A stretch of 8,163 nt of DNA, taken from the NCBI GenBank assembly GCA_902388545.1, contig CABMPS010000081.1:1-8163 (forward strand). The letters are read 5' to 3'. Positions 1 to 5,555 of this stretch are shown one piece after another. The translations under genes were made by a program, and so were the position numbers. A model generated the notes under the pieces. That model worked only from the letters and a program-made list of their open reading frames with translations. It did not search any database and was not told the DNA's origin. Position 1 is the first letter of the stretch, and every line of letters starts with the position of its first letter. Source of the stretch: an uncultured Collinsella sp. (lineage in GTDB: Bacteria > Actinomycetota > Coriobacteriia > Coriobacteriales > Coriobacteriaceae).

Positions 1-219
1 AGTAAGTGCTTTATACATAGGTGTATATTGGTTCATAAGGCTAAGATAAACATCATCATGATATTTTTCCCAGATATATTTTACAATTTCCATACTTTCT
101 TTATAATACCATGGCAAGATTAAATGGCGAATGATGACCCCTTTTTGCATGATATTATCTTTAAATTGTGGTTTACCTACAAGTGCAAACATTTTATCAA
201 TGGCTTCTTTGACTACTTG
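1..219 (-). pseudogene. PflX-like radical SAM protein, internal/C-terminal fragment (5' end cut at the junction, 3' end off the window)
   Basis: The reverse strand is open from about 219 down to position 1 and reads as a coherent protein of about 73 residues. It contains the blocks VVKEAIDKMFALVG, GVIIRHLILP, and VYLSLMNQYTP close to the window edge. These match, in order, the C-terminal half of the PflX family (COG1313, radical SAM proteins related to pyruvate formate-lyase activating enzyme), where an RHL.LP block and an S.M.QY.P block are conserved. The CxxxCxxC iron-sulfur motif would lie in the missing N-terminal part. The protein runs off the left edge, so its C-terminus is unseen. Base composition is about 30% GC by hand count with A/T-rich codons, unlike every other gene here, and points to a low-GC Firmicute source. 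The family call rests on remembered motif similarity. The exact substrate of the family is not established. Confidence 0.72.
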
Positions 220-235
220 ACAACGACATGTCGAC
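214..235. other. Composition breakpoint, probable chimeric join
   Basis: AT-rich sequence coding on the minus strand changes within about 20 bases to GC-rich sequence coding on the plus strand. Recognisable PflX-like protein ends near 214-219, and HAD-like protein begins near 231. A GACATGTC palindrome (225-232) overlapping a GTCGAC site (230-235) sits at the join. Both flanking genes lack their 5' parts, as expected when two unrelated fragments are fused. No transposase end, target duplication or tRNA is visible here. Confidence 0.75.
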
Positions 236-689
236 TGGCTACAAGTACCGCGAGGTCACCGTCGGCATGCGCGGCGATGTGCCCGACAATGAGGTCCAGG
301 CCATCCTGGACGAGGCCGGCTGCGGCCTGGTGTGGGCCTGTAACGGTCACCTGACGCATCTGTCCAAGCCGACGACGCTCGAGCTCGATCGCGTCGAGGA
401 CGGTCGCGCGTTTAACATCAATCCCGCCGGCCTCAACAAGGGCGTTGCCATCGCGCGCTTCTGCGAGCACCTGGGGATCGAGCGCGAGGAGACGCTCGCG
501 CTCGGCGATTCCGAGTCCGACTTCTACATGGCCGATCACGTGGGCACGTTCTGCCTGGTCGAGAATGGCCTGACGAGCGCCGGCGCGCCCGAGTTCCTGG
601 CTGCTTGCGAGAACGCTTTCGTTACGCGCGGCAAAATTGTCGACGGTTGGGCGGCGACGGCAGAGCTGCTGGTCGCGGCGCGTTCGTAG
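228..689 (+). CDS. HAD-superfamily phosphatase, C-terminal part (5' truncated)
   Basis: This is the C-terminal portion of a HAD hydrolase, about 153 residues from the first in-frame ATG. It keeps the motif III lysine in GLNKGVAIARF (Lys71 from that ATG) and motif IV GDSESD (residues 93-98), which bind phosphate and Mg2+. The spacing and the NPAGLNKG / ALGDSESDFYMA pattern resemble the Cof/SPP-type (class IIB) sugar-phosphate or phosphoglycolate phosphatases. Motif I, with the nucleophilic DxD, and motif II are absent: they would lie upstream, where the sequence turns into foreign AT-rich DNA. The ATG at 228 has no convincing ribosome binding site and is probably not a real start. The intact gene presumably encodes a cytoplasmic phosphatase of about 260-280 residues. 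The substrate cannot be told from this fragment. It ends 51 bases before murI on the same strand. Confidence 0.82.
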   Translation: MSTGYKYREVTVGMRGDVPDNEVQAILDEAGCGLVWACNGHLTHLSKPTTLELDRVEDGRAFNINPAGLNKGVAIARFCEHLGIEREETLALGDSESDFYMADHVGTFCLVENGLTSAGAPEFLAACENAFVTRGKIVDGWAATAELLVAARS

Positions 690-740
690 CGCGGCGTCGC
701 CGCACTTGGACATGTCTTTTCGAGAGAGACTGGTGAGGTA

Positions 741-1625
741 ATGTCCGATATCGAGAATCCGGCAGGCGACACGCGCCCGATTGGCGTGTTCGATTCTGGT
801 TTGGGTGGTCTGACGGTTGCGCGCGCCATCGCGACGGCGCTGCCGCATGAGTCCGTCTACTACTTCGGCGACACCAAACGCTGCCCCTACGGCACGCGCA
901 CCGAGGATGAGGTGCGCTCGTTTGCGTTGCAGGCGGGCCGTTGGCTGTCGAAGCACGGCGTCAAGATTATGGTCATCGCCTGCAACACGGCGACAGCTGC
1001 GGCCTTGCGTCTGGCCCAGCAGGTGCTCGACGTTCCCGTGATCGGCGTGATCGCGCCGGGTGCCCGTGCGGCAATCAACAGCACCCGCACGCGTCGCGTG
1101 GGCGTGCTCGCCACCAACCTCACCATTCGCTCGGGCGCTTACACGCGCGCCATTCAGGACCTAGATGCCGGCGTCGACGTATACGGCTGCCCCGCCTCGA
1201 GCTTTGTTGAGGTTGTCGAACACGAGCTCGCCTCGGGTGCGCATCTGCAAGAGCAGTGGCTCGAGAACGAGGACATCTTCGATACGCCTGCCGTGCGTGC
1301 GCTGGTGGGTGCCACGGTTGAGCCACTGCGCGACCACGGTATCGATACCGTGGTGCTCGGCTGTACGCATTTTCCGCTGTTGGTGGGACCTATCCGCCAT
1401 GCGCTGGGGCCTGGGGTGCGCGTCGTGAGTTCCGCCGAGGAGACCACGCGCGAGCTGACCGATATTCTCACGCGCCGCGAGCAGCTGGCGGGCGACGCCG
1501 CCGAGCCGCAGCATCGTTTTGCCACGACGGCCGATAACATTGCCGAGTTTGCGGTGGCGGGCAGCTTTATCTTTGGTCAGCCGCTCAAGAGCATTGAGCA
1601 TATCGATATCGATGAGCTGAAATAG
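741..1625 (+). CDS. murI: Glutamate racemase
   Basis: Interconverts L- and D-glutamate in the cytoplasm, without a cofactor, to supply D-Glu for peptidoglycan precursors. At 294 residues it is slightly longer than the usual 255-285 because of a short N-terminal extension before the conserved start of the fold. Visible signatures are GVFDSGLGGLTV (15-26, with the Asp18-Ser19 pair), FGDTKRCPYG (42-51), ACNTATAAAL with catalytic Cys81, GVIAPG (102-107), and LGCTHFPLL with the second catalytic Cys208 and His210. All expected catalytic residues are present. The ATG at 741 follows a GGTGAGG Shine-Dalgarno-like stretch at 732-738, unusually close to the start. rph follows on the same strand after 54 bases without an evident terminator, so cotranscription with rph is likely. 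Confidence 0.97.
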   Translation: MSDIENPAGDTRPIGVFDSGLGGLTVARAIATALPHESVYYFGDTKRCPYGTRTEDEVRSFALQAGRWLSKHGVKIMVIACNTATAAALRLAQQVLDVPVIGVIAPGARAAINSTRTRRVGVLATNLTIRSGAYTRAIQDLDAGVDVYGCPASSFVEVVEHELASGAHLQEQWLENEDIFDTPAVRALVGATVEPLRDHGIDTVVLGCTHFPLLVGPIRHALGPGVRVVSSAEETTRELTDILTRREQLAGDAAEPQHRFATTADNIAEFAVAGSFIFGQPLKSIEHIDIDELK

Positions 1626-1679
1626 ATGTAAGGCCGCCGTCAGAGCCTTCGCCACACCTTTTGCCGAAAGGATTTTTCT

Positions 1680-2405
1680 ATGGAGTACATGCAGGTCAAC
1701 CGCGCCAACGGTCGCGCCGCCAACGAGTTGCGCCCCGTTAAGCTCACCCGTGGCGTCATGAAGCACGCCCACGGCTCGTGTTTTGCCGAGTTCGGTGACA
1801 CGCGCGTGCTTTGTGCCGCCACCATCGAGGAGGGCGTGCCGGGCTGGCGCAAGGGTGCCAAGGCCGGTTGGGTAACCGCAGAGTATGCCATGCTGCCGGC
1901 ATCGACCGGCAAGCGCTGCAAGCGCGAGCACGCCAACCGCAAGGGCCGCTCCATGGAGATTGAGCGCCTCATTGGCCGCAGCCTGCGTACCGTCGTCAAC
2001 ATGAAGGCGCTCGGCGAGTACACCGTTACCGTCGACTGCGATGTGATCCAGGCGGATGGCGGCACGCGTACGGCGAGCATTACCGGTGCCTGGGTGGCGC
2101 TGCACGACGCCCTTGCTATGTGGGTCGAGGCCGGCAAGATCGAGCGCATCCCGCTCACGGGCCAGGTTGCTGCCATCTCTATGGGCGTTGTCGACGGCAA
2201 TACGCTGCTTGACCTCGATTATTCCGAGGACAGCCATGCCGAAGTCGACATGAACCTCGTCGCCACCGACACCGGTGAGATGATCGAGCTCCAGGGCACC
2301 GGCGAGCAGGCGCCCTTTGACCGTAAGCGCCTCAACGCCCTGCTCGACCTGGGCGACAAAGGCATCGCCGAGCTCATCGAGCTCCAGCGCCAGGCCCTCG
2401 CCTAA
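1680..2405 (+). CDS. rph: Ribonuclease PH
   Basis: Phosphate-dependent 3'-to-5' exoribonuclease that trims the 3' trailer of tRNA precursors and can act on other RNA ends. It works as a hexameric ring. At 241 residues it is full length, and the whole protein lines up with the E. coli enzyme as I remember it. Landmarks are NGRAANELRPVKLT (10-23), FGDTRVLCAATIEEGVP (38-54), GWVTAEYAMLP (63-73), the arginine-rich stretch 78-90, MEIERLIGRSLR (92-103), the phosphate-binding ADGGTRTASITGA (125-137), and LDYSEDSHAEVDMN (179-192) with the conserved metal-binding aspartates. The ATG at 1680 has a good GAAAGGA site about 7 bases upstream; an in-frame ATG at 1689 is a weaker alternative. The TAA stop overlaps the left arm of an inverted repeat. 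In many Gram-positive genomes rph neighbours rdgB, as here. Confidence 0.97.
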   Translation: MEYMQVNRANGRAANELRPVKLTRGVMKHAHGSCFAEFGDTRVLCAATIEEGVPGWRKGAKAGWVTAEYAMLPASTGKRCKREHANRKGRSMEIERLIGRSLRTVVNMKALGEYTVTVDCDVIQADGGTRTASITGAWVALHDALAMWVEAGKIERIPLTGQVAAISMGVVDGNTLLDLDYSEDSHAEVDMNLVATDTGEMIELQGTGEQAPFDRKRLNALLDLGDKGIAELIELQRQALA

Positions 2406-2442
2406 CCTGCCAAAAAGGGACAGGTTTATTTTGGCAGGTTTT
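2404..2442 (+). repeat. Perfect 12-bp inverted repeat after rph, candidate terminator or dispersed palindrome
   Basis: AACCTGCCAAAA (2404-2415) pairs perfectly with TTTTGGCAGGTT (2429-2440) around a 13-base loop, and TT follows. The loop contains ACAGGTTTA (2420-2428), whose CAGGTT (2421-2426) can pair alternatively with AACCTG (2404-2409), so two mutually exclusive folds exist. The stem has A and T flanks like a bidirectional terminator, but the 3' T-run is only four bases (2439-2442), so termination would be moderate at best. The left arm overlaps the rph stop codon. I suspect a lineage-specific dispersed intergenic palindrome. That is inference, as only one copy is in the window. Confidence 0.6.
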
Positions 2443-2548
2443 ATCTGGGAAAACGTCGAAGTATAAGACTGCCGTTGATTGAGAGGGGAGAGGCGGAGGC
2501 CCTCGTCGCCCTCGGCGCGGCATTGCTATAGAGACAAGGAGACCACTC

Positions 2549-3190
2549 ATGGCACTTGAGAAGATCGACATCGACACCCTCGACCCGGCGGCGACCATTG
2601 TCGTGGCAACGGGCAACGCCCATAAGCTCACCGAGATCGAGGCCATTTTGGGCAAGGTCATGCCCGAGGTTCGCTTTGTGGCGCTCGGCCAGCTGGGCGA
2701 TTTTGAGGACCCCGAGGAAAACGGCACGACGTTTTTGGAGAACGCCATCATCAAGGCGCAGGCTGCCGTCGAAGAGACGGGGCTCATGGCCATTGCCGAC
2801 GATTCGGGCTTGGTCGTCGACGCGCTTGACGGCGAGCCGGGCGTGTATAGCGCGCGCTATGCGGGCGTGCACGGAGACGATGCCGCCAACAACGCCAAGC
2901 TTCTCGTTAACCTGGAAGGCGTGGCGGACGAGGACCGCACCGCGCGCTTTATGAGCGTCGTTGCGCTTATCGACACGGATGGTCTGGTCACCTATGGCGA
3001 GGGCGCCTGCGAGGGCGTTATCGCACACGAGGGCCGCGGCGATCACGGCTTTGGCTATGACCCGCTGTTCCTGCCGGTCGACACGCCGGGCAAGACCATG
3101 GCCGAGCTGACGGCGGACGAGAAGAACGCCATCAGCCATCGTTTCCACGCGCTCGAGCATCTGTCCGCCAAACTGACGGGCGAGGAGTAG
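2549..3190 (+). CDS. rdgB: dITP/XTP pyrophosphatase (RdgB/HAM1 family)
   Basis: Hydrolyses the non-canonical purine nucleotides dITP, ITP and XTP to monophosphate and pyrophosphate, keeping them out of DNA and RNA. It is a cytoplasmic dimer requiring Mg2+. At 213 residues it is slightly longer than the usual 195-205 because of about 14 N-terminal residues before the first beta strand. Signatures are ATGNAHKLTEI (20-30, with Asn23 and Lys26), ENAIIKA (64-70), ADDSGLVVDAL (83-93, catalytic Asp85), PGVYSARYAG (97-106), GFGYDPLF (167-174) and KNAISHR (192-198). These are the complete HAM1 set. The ATG at 2549 has a strong AAGGAGA site at 2536-2542. The next gene, dtd, starts 4 bases after the stop, so the two are translationally close and almost certainly cotranscribed. 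Confidence 0.96.
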   Translation: MALEKIDIDTLDPAATIVVATGNAHKLTEIEAILGKVMPEVRFVALGQLGDFEDPEENGTTFLENAIIKAQAAVEETGLMAIADDSGLVVDALDGEPGVYSARYAGVHGDDAANNAKLLVNLEGVADEDRTARFMSVVALIDTDGLVTYGEGACEGVIAHEGRGDHGFGYDPLFLPVDTPGKTMAELTADEKNAISHRFHALEHLSAKLTGEE

Positions 3191-3193
3191 GCC

Positions 3194-3640
3194 GTGCGTG
3201 CGGTGGTGCAGCGCGTACTCAACGCCGGCGTGACGGTCGACGGCGAGTGCGTGGGCAAAATTGGGCGCGGCTATCTGGTGCTGCTGGGCGTGGGCCACGG
3301 CGACACGCGCGCCGAGGCCGATAAGCTGTGGGGCAAGCTCCGGGGCTTGCGCATCAACGAGGACGAGAACGGCAAGACCAACCTGGCACTTGCCGATGTC
3401 GACGGCGAGGTGCTCGTGGTGTCGCAGTTCACGCTGTTCGCCGATTGCCGCCACGGCCGCCGTCCATCGTTTACGGATGCCGGCGCCCCCGATGTTGCCA
3501 ACGAGCTCTACGAGTACTTCCTGACGCTCGTTCGCCAAGATGTCGAACGCGTGGCGCACGGCATCTTTGGCGCCGATATGAAAGTCGACCTCGTCAACGA
3601 CGGCCCATTCACCATCGTCCTCGATACCGACAATCTGTAA
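3194..3640 (+). CDS. dtd: D-aminoacyl-tRNA deacylase
   Basis: Hydrolyses D-amino acids (for example D-Tyr) and mischarged glycine from tRNA, protecting translation. It is a cytoplasmic homodimer acting through the tRNA 2'-OH and main-chain contacts. At 148 residues it is the standard length. [18 protein letters not shown] opens the protein as in E. coli. The diagnostic [17 protein letters not shown] lies at 77-93, and NDGPFTI at 135-141 contains the cross-subunit Gly137-Pro138 motif that enforces D-chirality. The start is GTG, 4 bases after the rdgB stop, using GAGGAG inside the rdgB end (3182-3187) as ribosome binding site. A proofreading function beside rph and rdgB fits a quality-control cluster; D-glutamate made by the upstream murI is only a suggestive link. 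Confidence 0.96.
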   Translation: MRAVVQRVLNAGVTVDGECVGKIGRGYLVLLGVGHGDTRAEADKLWGKLRGLRINEDENGKTNLALADVDGEVLVVSQFTLFADCRHGRRPSFTDAGAPDVANELYEYFLTLVRQDVERVAHGIFGADMKVDLVNDGPFTIVLDTDNL

Positions 3641-3659
3641 GTAGCCAAATTAGCTACTT
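3639..3659 (+). repeat. 7-bp inverted repeat overlapping the dtd stop
   Basis: AAGTAGC (3639-3645) and GCTACTT (3653-3659) form a perfect stem with a 7-base loop (CAAATTA). No T-run follows (GCGCG instead), so it is not a classical intrinsic terminator. It may be a weak 3'-end hairpin of the dtd message. The last bases overlap the possible -35 of the next promoter. Confidence 0.4.
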
Positions 3660-3687
3660 GCGCGTGGTCGCAACAGGGTGCTATAGT
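3658..3687 (+). promoter_or_regulatory. Putative sigma-70 promoter for veg-ispE
   Basis: An extended -10, TGCTATAGT (3679-3687; hexamer TATAGT 3682-3687), is preceded at 18 bases by TTGCGC (3658-3663), a partial -35. Transcription would start near 3694, giving a veg leader of about 60 bases. The local drop in GC content supports a promoter region. Confidence 0.55.
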
Positions 3688-3707
3688 ATTAGAGTTTTGT
3701 CTATCTT

Positions 3708-3727
3708 AGGGGTATTATCCCCTTTTT
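3708..3727 (+). terminator. Small hairpin plus T-run in the veg leader, attenuator-like
   Basis: AGGGG (3708-3712) pairs with CCCCT (3719-3723) around a 6-base loop, and TTTTT spans 3723-3727. It has the form of an intrinsic terminator but only 5 base pairs, and it sits between the predicted promoter and the veg ribosome binding site. It could be a weak attenuator, or a mild terminator for read-through from dtd. The loop TATTAT also resembles a -10 box but has no -35 at proper distance. Confidence 0.35.
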
Positions 3728-3740
3728 GAATTGCACCTTC

Positions 3741-3746
3741 TGGAGG
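3741..3746 (+). promoter_or_regulatory. Ribosome binding site fixing the veg start
   Basis: TGGAGG lies 8 bases before ATG 3755. An in-frame TTG at 3731 lies upstream of this site and so cannot use it, which makes the ATG the better start. Confidence 0.8.
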
Positions 3747-3754
3747 CCCTGTTC

Positions 3755-4051
3755 ATGGAAGAGATGGAAGTCAATCACGTCGACGACATCCACGAGAAGC
3801 TGACCGATATGGTGGGCGATCGCGTCAAGGTGAAGGCCAACATGGGCCGCACCCGCGTCGTCGAGCGCATGGGCACCATCAAGAGCGTCCACCCCGCCGT
3901 CTTTATCGTCGAGGTTGACGAACGTCGCGGCCGCAAGTCGCGTCAGTCCTACCAGTATATCGATGTCCTCACCGGGCAGGTCGAGCTGTTCGACCCCGAG
4001 AGCGGTGAGCACATTTTTACCCCGCTCGGCAATCAGCTCGAGGAGCACTAA
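3755..4051 (+). CDS. veg: Veg family protein
   Basis: A small protein of 98 residues matching the Veg family (DUF1021, Pfam VEG). The family pattern is visible: VDDIHEKL (9-16), GDRVKVKANMGRTRVVERMGTI (21-42), a block with HPAVFIVEVDE (46-56), and SYQYIDVLTGQVELF (65-79), corresponding to the SYSYADILTETVEL region of the B. subtilis protein as I recall it. The B. subtilis protein is 86 residues, so this one has short extra ends. Veg is very strongly transcribed in Bacillus and has been linked to biofilm control through SinR; the biochemical role outside Bacillus is unknown and should not be assumed. The gene lies just upstream of ispE, as it does with one gene between in Bacillus, which supports the assignment. 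The fold is probably a small SH3-like beta barrel, without signal peptide or membrane segment. ispE starts 2 bases after the stop. Confidence 0.88.
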   Translation: MEEMEVNHVDDIHEKLTDMVGDRVKVKANMGRTRVVERMGTIKSVHPAVFIVEVDERRGRKSRQSYQYIDVLTGQVELFDPESGEHIFTPLGNQLEEH

Positions 4052-4053
4052 CG

Positions 4054-4989
4054 GTGACCGATCGGTCCCTGACTCTTTCCGCGCCGGCAAAGATTAACCT
4101 CTACCTGGGGGTTCATACCGAGCGCGATGACCGCGGCTGCCACAGGGTCGATTCCCTGATGGCAGCCGTCGGTCTTTCCGATTCCGTGACGGTCGCGCCG
4201 GCGCAGGCGCTGACCGTCCAGACGGTTCCGGCATCAGATTTTCCCATGCAAAAGAATACGGCGTATCGGGCTGCGGTTGCTATGGCCGAGCATTATGGTC
4301 GCGAGGCAAACATCTGCGTGACGATTGAGAAGCGCATTCCATTGTGCGCCGGCTTGGGCGGCCCCTCGACGGATGCGGCCGCGGTCATTGTCGCCTTGGC
4401 GGAGCTCTGGGGAATTGATCGCACCGATCCCACGCTCGACGATATCGCGCGGGGCATTGGTGCTGACGTCCCGTTCTTTTTGCACGCGAGCCTTGCGTTC
4501 TACGTAGGTGGGGGAGACGTGCTGGCAACTGAGTATCCCGCGCTGCCCGCAACGCCCGTCGTGTTGGTCAAGCCGCGCGAGGCAAGCGTTTCAACAATTG
4601 AAGCCTATCGACGTTTTGACGAGGCTCCGGTGCCTGCAGACAAGCCCGGCGCGATAGCTTCTGCCTTGCATGCTGGTGATGCCGAGACGGCATATGCGCT
4701 CATCCATAACAACCTAGGTGTCATTTCCGCACAGATGGAGCCGCAGATTCAAATGGTTCTCGATTGGCTGCGTAAACAGGACGGCACCGTTGCTGTAGAT
4801 GTGTGCGGATCGGGTGCCTGCTCATTTGCCATTTGCGACACCGCCGCCACGGCCGAAAGGCTTGCCGACGCTGCCCTGCAAAACGGCTGGTGGTCCTGCG
4901 CGACGGAGCTCATTCCCAACACGGTTCGCATCGAGTGCCAAAGAAGTAAAAATTTCTCTAGCACACGACGGAAATCTTTGTTACTATAG
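4054..4989 (+). CDS. ispE: 4-diphosphocytidyl-2-C-methyl-D-erythritol kinase
   Basis: Phosphorylates CDP-methylerythritol with ATP in the MEP pathway to isoprenoid precursors (needed for undecaprenyl carrier and quinones). It is a GHMP-family kinase of 311 residues. Landmarks are SAPAKINLYLGV (9-20, catalytic Lys13), the ATP-binding loop PLCAGLGGPSTDAA (96-109), GIGADVPFF with catalytic Asp138, and the C-terminal glycine motif CGSGACSF (251-258). Two positions depart from the usual family sequence. The cytidine-contacting GYHE becomes GCHR (28-31), keeping the His. The GLGGGSS loop becomes GLGGPST (100-106). The context with veg still argues for true IspE. The start is GTG with GAGGAG at 4039-4044 inside the end of veg. 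The last 15 or so residues are a Ser/Lys/Arg-rich tail, and the stop codon overlaps a probable promoter for the tRNA. Confidence 0.92.
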   Translation: MTDRSLTLSAPAKINLYLGVHTERDDRGCHRVDSLMAAVGLSDSVTVAPAQALTVQTVPASDFPMQKNTAYRAAVAMAEHYGREANICVTIEKRIPLCAGLGGPSTDAAAVIVALAELWGIDRTDPTLDDIARGIGADVPFFLHASLAFYVGGGDVLATEYPALPATPVVLVKPREASVSTIEAYRRFDEAPVPADKPGAIASALHAGDAETAYALIHNNLGVISAQMEPQIQMVLDWLRKQDGTVAVDVCGSGACSFAICDTAATAERLADAALQNGWWSCATELIPNTVRIECQRSKNFSSTRRKSLLL

Positions 4990-4990
4990 T
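4985..4990 (+). promoter_or_regulatory. Putative -10 box of the tRNA-Pro promoter inside the ispE end
   Basis: CTATAGT (4984-4990) overlaps the ispE TAG stop and lies 8 bases before the mature tRNA 5' end. The same CTATAGT occurs in the veg promoter. An A/T-rich patch (4946-4960) precedes it. No clear -35 hexamer is present at 17-18 bases, so the call is tentative. Confidence 0.35.
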
Positions 4991-4998
4991 CGAGCTAA

Positions 4999-5075
4999 CG
5001 GGTTGTGGCTCAGTTTGGTAGAGCACTGCGTTCGGGACGCAGGGGTCGCTGGTTCAAATCCAGTCAACCCGACCA
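4999..5075 (+). tRNA. tRNA-Pro (anticodon CGG)
   Basis: A full cloverleaf can be folded by eye. The acceptor stem is CGGGTTG (4999-5005) with CAACCCG (5065-5071). The D stem is GCTC (5008-5011) with GAGC (5021-5024). The anticodon stem is CTGCG (5026-5030) with CGCAG (5038-5042), and its loop TTCGGGA places anticodon CGG at 5033-5035 with G37. The variable region is 5 bases. The T stem is 5048-5052 with 5060-5064, including one G-T pair, around loop TTCAAAT. The discriminator A is at 5072, and CCA (5073-5075) is encoded. C1-G72 and A73 fit bacterial tRNA-Pro. It reads CCG codons, which are common in such GC-rich genomes. A terminator follows directly. Confidence 0.97.
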
Positions 5076-5085
5076 GAGCATGAGG

Positions 5086-5114
5086 AGGGACCGCTTCTTG
5101 CGGTCCCTTTTTTT
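5086..5114 (+). terminator. Intrinsic terminator of the tRNA-Pro unit
   Basis: GGGACCGC (5087-5094) pairs perfectly with GCGGTCCC (5100-5107) around the 5-base loop TTCTT. The stem can extend by A5086-T5108. Seven Ts follow (5108-5114). This ends the tRNA transcript and separates it from tatA. Confidence 0.93.
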
Positions 5115-5122
5115 AGCTATTG

Positions 5123-5151
5123 TTGTGATACCGCGATACCCGCGGTATACT
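5123..5151 (+). promoter_or_regulatory. Sigma-70 promoter of tatA
   Basis: TTGTGA (5123-5128), a 17-base spacer, and TATACT (5146-5151) give a near-consensus promoter. It starts right after the tRNA terminator, and transcription would begin near 5158, about 30 bases before the tatA ATG. Confidence 0.75.
5128..5148. promoter_or_regulatory. Palindrome in the tatA promoter, candidate operator
   Basis: ATACCGCG (5128-5135) and CGCGGTAT (5141-5148) are perfect inverted repeats separated by ATACC. The element fills the -35/-10 spacer and covers the first half of the -10 box. GATACC also occurs twice as a direct repeat (5127-5132 and 5135-5140). The position suits repression by a dimeric regulator. 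No regulator is identified in the window. Confidence 0.45.
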
Positions 5152-5176
5152 CATTCGAGCTTGTCTCGCTGTATTG

Positions 5177-5182
5177 TGGAGG
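5177..5182 (+). promoter_or_regulatory. Ribosome binding site fixing the tatA start
   Basis: TGGAGG lies 5 bases before ATG 5188. The reading frame stays open upstream into the tRNA gene, but the TatA-like sequence, this site and the promoter all place the start at 5188. Confidence 0.85.
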
Positions 5183-5187
5183 TCTAC

Positions 5188-5463
5188 ATGTTTGGACTGA
5201 GGGCTCCTGAGCTCATCATTATTCTCGTCGTTGTCCTGATTATCTTCGGGCCCAAGAACCTGCCGAAGCTCGGCAAGTCCCTCGGCTCTACCGTCAAGAA
5301 TATCCGCGAGGGTATGGAGGGCGACGATAAGGCCGAGACCAAGCAGGCCGAGGAGGTCGTGGTCGAGCAGTCCGAGGAGGACAAGGAGATCGCTGAGCTC
5401 GAGGCCAAGCTCGCTGCTGCCAAGAAGAAGCAGGCAGAGGACAGCGACGCGGACGCAGAGTAG
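5188..5463 (+). CDS. tatA: Sec-independent (Tat) translocase subunit TatA
   Basis: Pore-forming or membrane-weakening subunit of the twin-arginine translocase, which exports folded proteins across the cytoplasmic membrane. At 91 residues it has the classical layout: a short N-terminus, one hydrophobic helix (about residues 7-20, APELIIILVVVLIIF), the FGP hinge at 20-22, an amphipathic helix (KNLPKLGKSLGSTVKNIREGM, about 23-43), then a highly charged, Glu/Lys-rich tail predicted to be helical or disordered. TatA and TatB are hard to separate by sequence. The FGPKNLPKLG hinge and short length favour TatA, which in Gram-positives often serves both roles. No tatC is nearby. It appears to be a single-gene unit with its own promoter and terminator. 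Confidence 0.92.
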   Translation: MFGLRAPELIIILVVVLIIFGPKNLPKLGKSLGSTVKNIREGMEGDDKAETKQAEEVVVEQSEEDKEIAELEAKLAAAKKKQAEDSDADAE

Positions 5464-5488
5464 TCCCATCCCTTTGGGGTGAGCACCT

Positions 5489-5521
5489 GACCGGCTTGCC
5501 CGCAGGCTAGCCGGTCTTTTT
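5489..5521 (+). terminator. Intrinsic terminator of tatA
   Basis: GACCGGCT (5489-5496) pairs with AGCCGGTC (5509-5516). A mismatch and an inner GCC/GGC triplet close the loop CGCA. TTTTT (5517-5521) follows. Confidence 0.88.
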
Positions 5522-5528
5522 CGTTTTG

Positions 5529-5534
5529 TTGACA
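5529..5534 (+). promoter_or_regulatory. Consensus -35 hexamer upstream of greA, no clear -10
   Basis: TTGACA (5529-5534) is a perfect -35, sitting just behind the tatA terminator T-run. The bases 16-18 downstream read GAGTTGGG, with nothing like TATAAT. Since greA lies between terminators it needs a promoter here, so this is the best candidate, but a -10 cannot be named. TTGAC/TTGAT occurs three times in 5529-5547. Confidence 0.35.
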
Positions 5535-5555
5535 GTTGATTGTTTGATCAGAGTT

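Noticed and set aside
225..232. GACATGTC at the junction, repeated at 709-716, as possible recombination site
   Set aside because: An 8-base palindrome recurring once nearby in 8 kb is compatible with chance, and there is no duplication or enzyme gene to support site-specific recombination.
1626..1679. AAGGC/GCCTT hairpin between murI and rph as a terminator
   Set aside because: Only five pairs with a large loop and no T-run; chance-level.
2521..2532. TGCTATAGA resembling an extended -10 before rdgB
   Set aside because: No -35 is present, and the start site would fall on the rdgB ribosome binding site, so a usable leader is missing.
5005..5187. Upstream in-frame extension of tatA through the tRNA gene
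   Set aside because: It would translate tRNA-Pro, the terminator and the promoter. The TatA homology, ribosome binding site and promoter put the start at 5188.
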